Shown here in pieces: positions 35,901-43,816 of a stretch of 64,000 nucleotides of DNA (the stretch's first letter is position 1; each line of letters starts with the position of its first letter). This stretch comes from Caenorhabditis elegans (lineage: Eukaryota; Nematoda; Chromadorea; Rhabditida; Rhabditidae), in NCBI RefSeq assembly GCF_000002985.6, contig NC_003279.8, positions 372,001-436,000 of the forward strand. Reading direction: 5' to 3'. The notes under the pieces are model-generated. The model was not told the origin of the DNA. It searched no databases and saw only the letters and a program-made list of their open reading frames with translations. The translations under genes were made by a program, and so were the position numbers.

Positions 35901-38900
35901 CACAAATGAGAAATATATCGGAAATCTGGAAAAAATTAAAAAAATTTTTTGCGTATTTGTCTGAATTTATTTTACAAATACCAAAAAAAAATCAATTATT
36001 GTTGGAAAAAATTGAAATACAACGGAAATCGAATTATTTTTATTTAAAAAGAACGAAAAAAAATCCAGAAACCATCACAAAATTATTGGAAAACGAGAAA
36101 GCTGATTTTTCGCTAAAGTTCAAAAAAATTTACAAAAAAAGAAAAGTATTAAAATCGGTAATTTTCCCAGCTTGAAAAACTGAAAAATTCGAGTTTTCTA
36201 AAAAAAATTAAAAAAAAAAATCAAAATATTCCTCAATTTTGGAAAATTACGGAAAAAGTAGTTTTCTTTAGCTTTCGGCCAAAATTTTATCATAAAAATT
36301 TCCGGAATGCATAGTTTTAGAGAATAATTTTAAATTGAAACACTAAATTTTTTAAAAAACTTTTTTTTTTGAAAATCCCGGATTTAAAAAAAAATAAAAT
36401 TTGAATTTCATATAAATATTTTGTTAGGAAAAATAGTTTCTAAACAAAAATTTGAAAAAAAAAATATTTTTTTTTTCATATTCTTTGAATAAAAAAAATC
36501 TGAATTTCGAAACATTTCAGATTAGACGTTCGTCGTGGCTCAATCCGTAGCTCGCGGAGAGTTCGAAGTGCTCACGCGCAACTTCTCACCGAATCTCGTG
36601 GTGAAAATGGGCAAAATTTGCCCCAAAAATCAATTAAACCAAGAGATTTAAGTGCACATTCTAGTGATGAACAACCATCAAATAATGCAAAAGGAATGAC
36701 ATTAGCATCAAGTGGAATTGGTTCTGGAAGACATGAGAAATGGAGATTAATCAATGAAATTCGGTAAGCATTTTTTTTTTGGATTTTTGGCCTGGAAAAA
36801 ATTTTTCCAACAAAAACTTGAACAGAATTTTTGAAAAAAATGTTGGAAAATTAAAAAAAAATTTTTTAAAGTAATCAATTTTAATTTTAAAAATTAGAAA
36901 CTTTTCAAATAAAACATTTTTATTTTTTCAAAAATTTTGAATTTCATTTTCAGAATAATCATTAATGAAAATTCAAAAAATTCAAACTACAATACTACGA
37001 TAACAAAAAAAAATCAGAATGCGTACTACGCAACATATTTGACGCGCAAAATATCTCGTAGCGAAAACTACAGTAATCCTTTAAATGACTACTGTGTCGA
37101 TTTACGGGCCTTGTTCTATTTTTGAAATTAATTCATTTTCGAATAGTGACAGCCATATTACATTTTTCTTCGCTTTTTTGTATTATTTTCTCTTTTTTTT
37201 TGCCTAATTTGAACATTCTATCAATCGAGCCCGTAAATCGACACAAGCGCTATAGTAGTCATTTAATGAATTACTGTAGTTTTCGCTACGAGATATTTTG
37301 CGCGTCAAGTATGTTGCGTAGTACGCATTCTCAAAATTTTGTGTTCCCGTAATATGGTAGTTTGAATTTTTTTAATTTTCATTAATGATTATTCTGAAAA
37401 TGAAATTCTAAAGTTTTGAATAAATAAAAATGTTAAAAAATTTTTATTTGAAAAGTTCCTCATTTTTTCAAATTAAAATGGATTACTTTTAATTTCCAAA
37501 ATTTGTTTACAAAAAATTCGTTTAAAAAAAAATTAAACTGTTAAATGTTAAACTTTTCAAAAAAAAAGTTCAAAATTTTTCTGTAAATTTTTAAAATGAT
37601 ACATGTAATTTAGATTATAATTTAAAAAAAAGACAAACATTTTTTGACGAAAAATATTAAAATTTTGTTAAAAAATGAAAGTTTTTAAAGCCTAAGCCTT
37701 AGCCTCAGCCTAAGCCCAAGCCAAAGCCCAAGCCTAAGCCTAAGTTTGGTACTGCAGTATTTAAAAAAAAAGTTTTTCCCCAAATTTCTTCTGTTTTCTT
37801 AAAATTCAAAACTGTTATTTGCAAAAAAAAATGTTTTTGCAAAATTTGAAATTTATTGAACTGAAAAAAATGTGAATTTTTTAATTGCCTTTGTCGCAGC
37901 GGCTGGAAACAATTTTTTTTTTGAAATCAATTTTAAGAATAAAAATTGATTATCTTGCGTTTTAAACTTGATTAGGGTATTTAAAAATCGATGGACGGCG
38001 AGTTTTGGTTCAAAAAAATTAAAAATCTCGCCGTCCATCGATTTTTAAATACCCTAATCAAGTTTAAAACGCAAAGTAATTAACTTGTATACTCGAAATT
38101 TGACGATGATTTCAAAAAAAAATTGTTTCCAGCCGCTGCGACATTGATAAGTTGGTCAAATTTCCGATTTTAACTAATTTTAGGCCATTTTTTGAGCCGT
38201 CATAACTTTTTTCTGAAAAGTTTTCAAGAAGTTTCATTATAAAATTCGGTGTTTTCAGACAATTTTGAGTCTAAGAAGCCAATAAAAAATTCGACTACAC
38301 CACCTTTAAAGCTCAAAATAACGTCCAAAAATTCAATTTCCAGAACCCACGTGCTTCGAACTTTTCGTATTTCCTCATCAACACGTGGCAAAGAGAAACT
38401 AATCGATACGGACGATTGTATTGCAAGAATGAATTCGACGTGCGTTCTCGCATCGGAATTATTGCCAACTCATCACCAATACATGGACAAAATAATCAAT
38501 GAATACATGAAAAGTGCGAAACAACGATTCCAACAGAATCAGCGAACACAATCGGATAGTCGGAAACGGATTAGTCGAAGTTTCAGTGCAAGCTCACTTA
38601 TGCTCACGTGTATCGGTTGTGATTCGGTACGAGACCCACTTTTTGATGGAATTTCGAGAAAAAAGTTGAAAAAACGGAGAATTTGGCACAAGTAGCCTCA
38701 ATATTTGAAAAAAAAAACCGAAAAAATGGATGAGGGGAAGCCAAAATACCAGAATTTACACCCAATTTTCAAAGTTTTATTGATTTTTTACAAAAATTTT
38801 CTCAGTTTTTCAGTAAATTTGCCAGATCTGACCATTTTTTAGGAAAACTGAAAATTTTCGGTGTTTTGCCAGAATAGCAACTTCCTGAAAATTTAGAACT

Positions 38901-40510
38901 AATTAATTTTTAATTTTTTGGGGGAATCATTTATTTCCTAACAGAATTTGATTTGAATTTCGAAAAAAACCGATTCTAAGCTTAAAAATTGACAAAAATA
39001 GCAATGAATGTCAAAAAAATTGCTAATACATAAAAATTGTTTGAAAAAATACAAAAATAACAATTTTTATTTAAACTTTAAAAATTTTTCAAATTTTAAA
39101 AATTGAAAAAATTAAAAAATTTTTAAATTAAAATTAAAACATTTTTTGTTAAAATTTGAAAAAAATTCAAAAAAAAAATTTACATTAAATTTTTTTTTTC
39201 AGGAATTCAAGCCGGCATCTCAAGTGACAAATATCATGTGTGATCAATGTTTTGCTTGGCAAAAAATGAGTGTTCTCACGTCGAATTGCGACCAATTTAT
39301 GGGAAATTCTGGGCCACCGTGCAAAAGTTCAACACTTCCGTCATTTGGTAGTAATGATAGTAATCAGAATGATAAGGAAAATATTGTGGAGGTACTTAAT
39401 GTGGTGCCTAAAGATGGAGCCAAGACACTTACCAGGTATGGTTGAAATTTTGAAAAAATTAGAATTTTCAACGAAAACAGAAATTATTTTAAAAATTTAT
39501 TTTTAATTGAAAAATAAAAATTTCTCCCAAAAAATTTTCCCAAAAAAAGTGTTTATGTTATTTTTGAAAATTATAATTGAATTGATTTTAAAAATTACGA
39601 GAACACAAAATTTGGAGAATGCGTATTGCGCTACATATTTGACGCGCAAAATATCTCGTAGCGAAAACTACAGAAATTCTTTAAATGGCTACTGTAGCGC
39701 GCTAGTGTCGATTTACGGGCTCTATTAACGAAATGAATTAAAATCATTTAGTTATCGAATAATACAAAAATCATTTCATTTCGAAAATCAAGCTCGTAAA
39801 TCGACACAAAAGCTACAGTAGTCCTTTAAAGGATTACTGTAGTTTTCGATCCGAGATATTTTGCGCGTAAAATATGTTGCGCAATACGCATTCTTTGAAT
39901 TTTGGCTTCTCGTAATATACGAAGGTTGAAAATTTCAGATTTTTAACACAAAAACTTATGAAAATAAAATTTATGAAAAGTATAAAAAGTTGAGAAAACA
40001 GAAATTTTAATTTTTGCGAAATCTAGATGTCAATTTCTTCACAAAATTTTTCAAAAATCGATTTTTCTTTCGAAAATTTTTTTTTGTAATTATTTTAAAT
40101 CAAAATTTGGCGATTTTCAAAATGTTTATTTTATATTTAATTTCTAAAATTAATTATTTTGATTAAAAAATATATAAATTCAATTTTCAGATTGTAAAAT
40201 GAATTTTTTTGAGTTTGCCGTTGAAAAATAGAAAACAAATTATTTTTAATAACTGAAATAACTGAAAATGTTGTTTGAAAAATTACATTTTTCCAAAAAA
40301 TCGAACATTTTTGACGCGCAAAAAAATTTGTAAAAAAAAATTTTCAACAGAAAAAACTGTAAAATAGGAAAAAAATTTACCTAAAAAGCGTATGTGCCTT
40401 TAAAATGTACAGTAACCCCAAAAAAATCGATTTTTTGCAGTATGCGAGCTGTGGAGGACGAAAACGGTGTGGTTCACTATTATATGGACGATGAAGTAGC
40501 GGATTCGTGA
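26949..40510 (+). CDS. OTU-domain deubiquitinase, Cezanne/OTUD7-like
   Basis: Twelve exons, all in phase, give 642 residues: 26949-27048, 27189-27269, 27953-28105, 29955-30047, 30293-30417, 31514-31717, 34063-34231, 35370-35544, 36521-36763, 38344-38626, 39203-39435 and 40441-40510 (TGA). A UBA-like segment is at about 15-50 (VNISDEDAIKLLKENDWDIA). The OTU catalytic motif TTGDGNCLLHAASLGMWG gives nucleophile Cys135. Cezanne hallmarks follow: LSLRETLYELLTNG, EWELEWD, YESLEAIHVFALAHVLKRP, FGGIYLPLECPPSQCHRSPL and YDSAHFSPLV, with catalytic His294. Human Cezanne cleaves Lys11-linked ubiquitin chains; the same specificity here is inference. A C-terminal CIGC ... CDQC pair (Cys537, 540, 555, 558) may bind zinc, in the place of the A20-type finger of Cezanne. 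Introns 3, 5, 6, 7, 9 and 11 are swollen by repeats. No gene symbol is assigned because I do not recall it. Confidence 0.92.
28618..28690 (-). ncRNA. tRNA-like segment (Pol III A- and B-box similarity) in repeat copy 1
   Basis: On the minus strand, TGGCCGAGTGGTTAGTGCG matches a Ser/Leu-type tRNA A box and D arm. CTCGATTCC, about 40 bases on, resembles a B box. Acceptor and anticodon stems do not pair well, so this is a tRNA relic, not a functional tRNA. The homologous part of copy 2 is at 42479-42549. Confidence 0.55.
28727..28747 (+). repeat. 21-nt guanine homopolymer
   Basis: An uninterrupted run of 21 G lies inside Helitron-like copy 1. The corresponding site in copy 2 (about 42582-42592) reads CTGGAGGAAG with no G run. 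Confidence 0.95.
30480..31345. repeat. minisatellite of about 98 bp units in OTU intron 5
   Basis: Four near-identical units (starting near 30497, 30597, 30694 and 30791) contain GAGTTGAAATCCGCGGAATT, then GAAACAATTTTCGTGGATTT, then CAAAAAGCTTGAGTAAAAAC. Degenerate units continue near 30912, 31169 and 31288. A 40-base copy of the next exon's start (31113-31152) is embedded. Confidence 0.88.
31100..31152 (+). pseudogene. decoy copy of OTU exon-6 start with splice acceptor
   Basis: TTTCCAG followed by AGTAACGGTCTCGCATTGAC and CCT-TCGGAAAATGAATG is a one-mismatch copy of the true exon 6 start at 31514. It then breaks directly into the minisatellite unit (CTTGAGTAAAAACTC). If spliced, the frame would run into repeat sequence. 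Confidence 0.88.
31860..32085. repeat. minisatellite of GTCCCGTTGTCCCGTTTTT units in OTU intron 6
   Basis: Four units of roughly 55-60 bp alternate GTCCCGTTGTCCCG with ACGGGAACGGGACGTC, so each unit is itself partly palindromic. GGTGTCAA at the left and TTGACACC at the right form an outer inverted pair. Confidence 0.82.
32262..32600. repeat. palindromic repeat family A, copy 4
   Basis: It lies in OTU intron 6. The left arm has an internal deletion (TTTGACGCGCGAAAACTACA joins parts that are 15 bases apart elsewhere). The right arm is complete, ending GCATTCTTAGAATTTTGTGT. Confidence 0.85.
33270..33955. repeat. 680 bp palindrome in OTU intron 6
   Basis: Arms run outward from a centre near 33615. 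GTAATTGAAAATGCG... and CACTCATTTTCAATTAC pair at the centre. The outer ends have CTGCTTTAAAACACGCCAAT versus GGGCGTGTTTTAAAACAAT. Arms also carry the GCGCGCTTGCA motif and GCCAATTGGATTTGTTCGGT on both sides. No ORF of interest is seen. Confidence 0.85.
34655..35272. repeat. 600 bp palindrome in OTU intron 7
   Basis: GGAGCACCGAAATTTGAGAC ... CCAACTTCTAGGTGTCGCAA is mirrored by TTGCGACACCTAGAAGTTGG ... GTCTCAAATTTCGGTACTCC. The centre is near 34955 (AAACGTTACATTTTG region). Near-perfect arms suggest recent origin or maintenance. Confidence 0.87.
36938..37412. repeat. palindromic repeat family A, copy 5, with extended symmetric flanks
   Basis: The family A core spans about 37013-37357 in OTU intron 9. 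Flanking sequence is also inverted: ATTTCATTTTCAGAATAATC (36940s) versus GATTATTCTGAAAATGAAAT (37390s). The whole palindrome is therefore about 475 bp. Confidence 0.87.
37689..37744. repeat. degenerate interstitial telomere-like repeat
   Basis: AAGCCTAAGCCTTAGCCTCA and similar units occur over 56 bp in OTU intron 9. They match the TTAGGC telomere unit on the opposite strand. Confidence 0.85.
37870..38310. repeat. palindrome in OTU intron 9
   Basis: GTCGCAGCGGCTGGAAACAA (about 37892) is mirrored by TTGTTTCCAGCCGCTGCGAC (about 38122). The inner pair GTATTTAAAAATCGATGGAC / GTCCATCGATTTTTAAATAC surrounds the centre near 38005. The right flank (CGTCATAACTTTTTTCTGAAAAG through CACCACCTTTAAAG) resembles the ends of the 34655-35272 palindrome. 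Confidence 0.83.
39598..39920. repeat. palindromic repeat family A, copy 6
   Basis: Arms are AATGCGTATTGCGCTACATA and, inverted, AATATGTTGCGCAATACGCA. The core is near ATCATTTAGTTATC. It is in OTU intron 11. Confidence 0.88.
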
Positions 40511-41179
40511 TTCTATTATACTCATTTCTTTTTTTGAAAATATATTTACTAGAGACCAGTTTTCATTTGATTTTTATCGATTTTTTTTGGATTCCAAATT
40601 TTTGTTTTTTTTTTGTTGCTTTTTGTGTGTTTTTTGCCGTCTATCCTTCTTTCCTGCCAACGGGATTTTCTCTTCTTTTTTTTTTTTGAAAAACTCAATT
40701 TTCCCGCCTAGTATTGCTTTTTTCGAGATTTTTTCTTCCATTTTTCATATCCGCGCCAGCTTTTTCTCTCCCCTCCTTTTTTCACCCATATTTTCGAGCT
40801 TTTTTCTGTGATTTTTTTTTCACCCCCAAAATTTTTTGTACCAAAAAATTGATGCTTCTTTTTTTTCTCTTTATTTCCAACAAAATGCTTGGCCAAAGAA
40901 ATAAACTCTTTTATAATTTATCATTCAAAAAATTTGAGACCAAATTGAAATCCACATCCAGCAACTGCAAAGTGTCATTTGACAATGCACAAATCGCATG
41001 GCACGCCCCGTTTTCGTCGATCACCCGGGAACGCGTATTCTGGGACCAAATGAGGAGGCGGTGGCGATCGGAGAAAATGAAGTATGGACCACATCTGGAA
41101 GACACACCTGATTTTACGCGCAAAAATTTAGAAATGTATCGATTTTTCGGTCAAAAATCAATATTTATCGATTTTCGGA

Positions 41180-41870
41180 GGGCACATGGGCTTCTGGCCT
41201 TCCTCATTGAATATTCGCGCTCCATTTACACTCGCCTGCCGGACAACGCGTGGAAAAGTGTGGTGTACTCCACACGGACAAATACATCAGTTTTACAACT
41301 AAAATCGAGCCGTGACGCGACACGCAACGCGCCGTAAATCTACACAAAATCTCTCCGACCCAAAATGGCCTAGTTCGGCAAACTCTGCCATTTCGATTTA
41401 TGAGGGAAGCCAGAAATCCGTGAGGGCAAAGATTGAACAATCTGAGTTAAATCGTTTCCATACAAAATTTTTTGAAAATTTTATTCTGAAACTGTCTAAA
41501 ACTCGAAAAGTTATCAATTTTCTGGTTAATTTCTGAGGAAATTCAAAAATTGATATTTTCGAAAAAAAAAATCGGAGCCAATACACATCATTTGACGCGC
41601 AAATGTTGAATTTTCAAATTTACGAGAACCCACGGGATTCTGGCTTCCCTCATAAATCGAAATGGCAGAGTTTGCCGAACTAGGCCATTTTGTGTCGGAG
41701 AGATTTTGTGTAGATTTACGGCGCGTTGTGTGTCACGTCGCGGCTCGTTTTCAGTTGTAAAATTGATGTATTTGCCCGTGTGGAGTACACGGCACTTTTC
41801 CACGCGTTGTCCGGCATTTGTCAATGGAGCGCGAAAATTCAATGAGAAAGGCCAGAACCCCGTGAGAATC
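41180..41870. repeat. 690 bp inverted-repeat element
   Basis: GGCCTTCCTCATTGAATATT ... GCCATTTCGATTTATGAGGG (41200-41405) is mirrored by CCCTCATAAATCGAAATGGC ... AATATTC-like GGCC (41648-41855). Internal arms include CGCGCCGTAAATCTACACAA and AACGCGTGGAAAAGTG. The centre is near 41535. A 207-codon open frame at 40714-41337 overlaps the left arm but has no recognisable domain. Confidence 0.85.
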
Positions 41871-42158
41871 CTAAAATTCTGAGAATGCGTATTGTGCATC
41901 ATATCTGACGCGCAAAATATCTCAAAGCGAAAACTAGAGTAATTCAATAAATCACTACTGTAGTGCTTGTGTCGATTTACGGGCTTTCGAAGAAGTTACT
42001 TTTTTAGTTTCTTCGTATTATTTTTTTTCATTTTTTGTCTAATTTTAATATTCTATCGATAAATGAATGGGTTTTTATTTATTTTTATTATCGAGCCCGT
42101 AAATCGACACCAGTGCTACAGTAGTTTTCACTACGAGATATTTTGCGCAATATATTTA
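41868..42158. repeat. palindromic repeat family A, copy 7 (right arm truncated)
   Basis: The left arm AATGCGTATTGTGCATCATA is complete. The right arm ends after GAGATATTTTGCGCAATATA with an internal deletion, about 10 bp before the Helitron-like element starts. Confidence 0.83.
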
Positions 42159-42168
42159 TAAAAGTTGA

Positions 42169-43755
42169 CTAGCGGGCCCTGCGGGCCCGCCAGTTGTAGG
42201 GGTGTAAGGCGAGTCCCCTTGCCGGGCGTAGGTTCTCGACTTCGCCTCGAACCTGTTAGAGGGTTTGTGAAAATTTCAGTAGGTCAATGGGAGTCTTCTT
42301 GTTTTTTGAGTTCGGTTTGACCAAAAACAGATGCACCCGATGAATCAGTTAAAGCTGAGTTTTGATTGATTGAAGTTTGAGGAGGCTTTATATTAGGGGA
42401 GACGTACCCATATTTTGTATAAAATTGAGTATTTCTATTCGAATCCCGATTACTCACAAAAAAACAAAAAAAATTGACACTTGGTAGAATTGAACCAACT
42501 ACCAAAATTTCTGCAGTCATACGCACTAACCACACGGCCATGCGGGAGACACCTCAAACTGGGATGTAGGGAAGAAAATTTTCTGGAGGAAGTCGTCTTT
42601 CGATTCCGCTTTCTTCAATTATTACTATTTGGGGAAGACGTTCGAAAACCGTTTATCACTGATAAGTCAGCGGAAAACCTAATTTTTGAAAATTTTATCA
42701 CAGGATTGTACTCATTATTGAATTCCCGAAAAGGAGACGTACAGTTGAGGGTTATATCTTGTACACAGACAGATGTATAGAATAAAACAAGTTTTGGCCT
42801 GAAAATTAAAAAAAATAATATCTCTTGGCAGAGCATTGCTAACGCGACGAAACTTCATCTTCCATTAAATAAAATCAAAAACTATGAATTAAAAATACAT
42901 TCCGCGAAACTTTAGTGGAAAAAATGTTCAGGGGACCCAGGAAACCACTCCCCCCAGTAAAAAATTTTTGAATTATTTTTTTCTTGAAAAATTTTCCCAC
43001 TGAACTTTTTACAAATTTTATATGTCTCGATGCGTCTTGATGAGACCTACACGTCATTTTTTAGAAAACTAAGAAAACTTGAAAACTGACCGAGTTATGA
43101 TTGAAAAAGTAGATTAGCAAAGATGGGAAAGTGTGCAAAATTTGGCACTTATTCGTCTTGCTCGGCCGACTCATAGTACTTTTTCCAATTCTGAGTTAAA
43201 AATCGTGTTCAGCGTACTTTTGTACGTGGGATAAAGAAAAAAAATATCAAAAAAGATGAAGTAGAACTTGAGATAAAGACGAAAAACTACTTTTTCGGAA
43301 AAAAAAATTTTTTGGCAAAATGTCATTTTTTGGCCTTTTGTTTTATCACAACTTTTTTCCATTTGCACTTATGAACTCAAACTTTTTTTCAAAAAATCAG
43401 TCTCTCTGAGTAGTATCTTGCACATGAGTTTGAAACAAAACAGAGCAAAACCCAAATTTTAATTCAATTAAAACATGCTTTTTTGGGGGTAAAAAGAGCA
43501 ACAAAAAATTTTTTCAAACTGGGGAAAGCCGTCCTGGGCTCAATTTTGCTCCGAACTTAGTGCCGTTTTCTGCTCCACTGTGGGGCAAAATATTTCTAGT
43601 AGGATTTCAAATATTAGAGCATGAAGTCACACGGTTCAGGAGTTGTGAATGAAAACGAAGTGGGACATTTTTTCGCAAGCCAAAAAAAACGCGAAAAAAC
43701 GCGAAAAAGGGGCGGAGTCTGTACACTCGGCATTTATTAGAGGCTGCTTGGCAGA
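42169..43755 (-). mobile_element. Helitron-like non-autonomous repeat, copy 2
   Basis: This has the same termini as 28412-29911: minus-strand start TCTGCCAAGCAGCC, end hairpin plus CTAG then T. Long blocks are near identical (for example 42880-43370 against 29040-29530). It differs by a segment of about 90 bp near 42290-42400 and by lacking the G tract. The 5' flank is T, not A, which weakens the Helitron call. Its far end lies about 60 bp beyond the WD40 gene's stop and supplies a minus-strand AATAAA at 43733-43738. Confidence 0.6.
42479..42549 (-). ncRNA. tRNA-like segment in repeat copy 2
   Basis: On the minus strand TGGCCGTGTGGTTAGTGCG (A-box-like) is followed by GGTTCAATTC (B box). TTGGTAG/CTACCAA can pair around it. 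Acceptor ends do not pair, so it is a relic. The B box is better preserved than in copy 1. Confidence 0.55.
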
Positions 43756-43816
43756 AAATTATCAATTATGTATATGTATAAGAATTATATTCGAATTTCA
43801 CGCGTAAGTTCCAAAT

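Larger units (their letters stand above)
40511..43816. other. repeat-filled intergenic region between convergent OTU and WD40 genes
   Basis: No gene is called. After the OTU 3' UTR and a pyrimidine-rich stretch (40530-40870) the interval is nearly all repeats: an inverted-repeat element (about 41180-41870), family A copy 7 (41868-42158) and the second Helitron-like copy (42169-43755). These are abutted end to end, which marks an insertion hotspot. Confidence 0.7.

Noticed and set aside
40714..41337. 207-codon open frame on the plus strand
   Set aside because: It starts in a pyrimidine-rich tract encoding Phe/Leu runs, then reads into the arm of an inverted-repeat element. No domain, no acceptor or promoter context, and codon use is unlike neighbouring genes.
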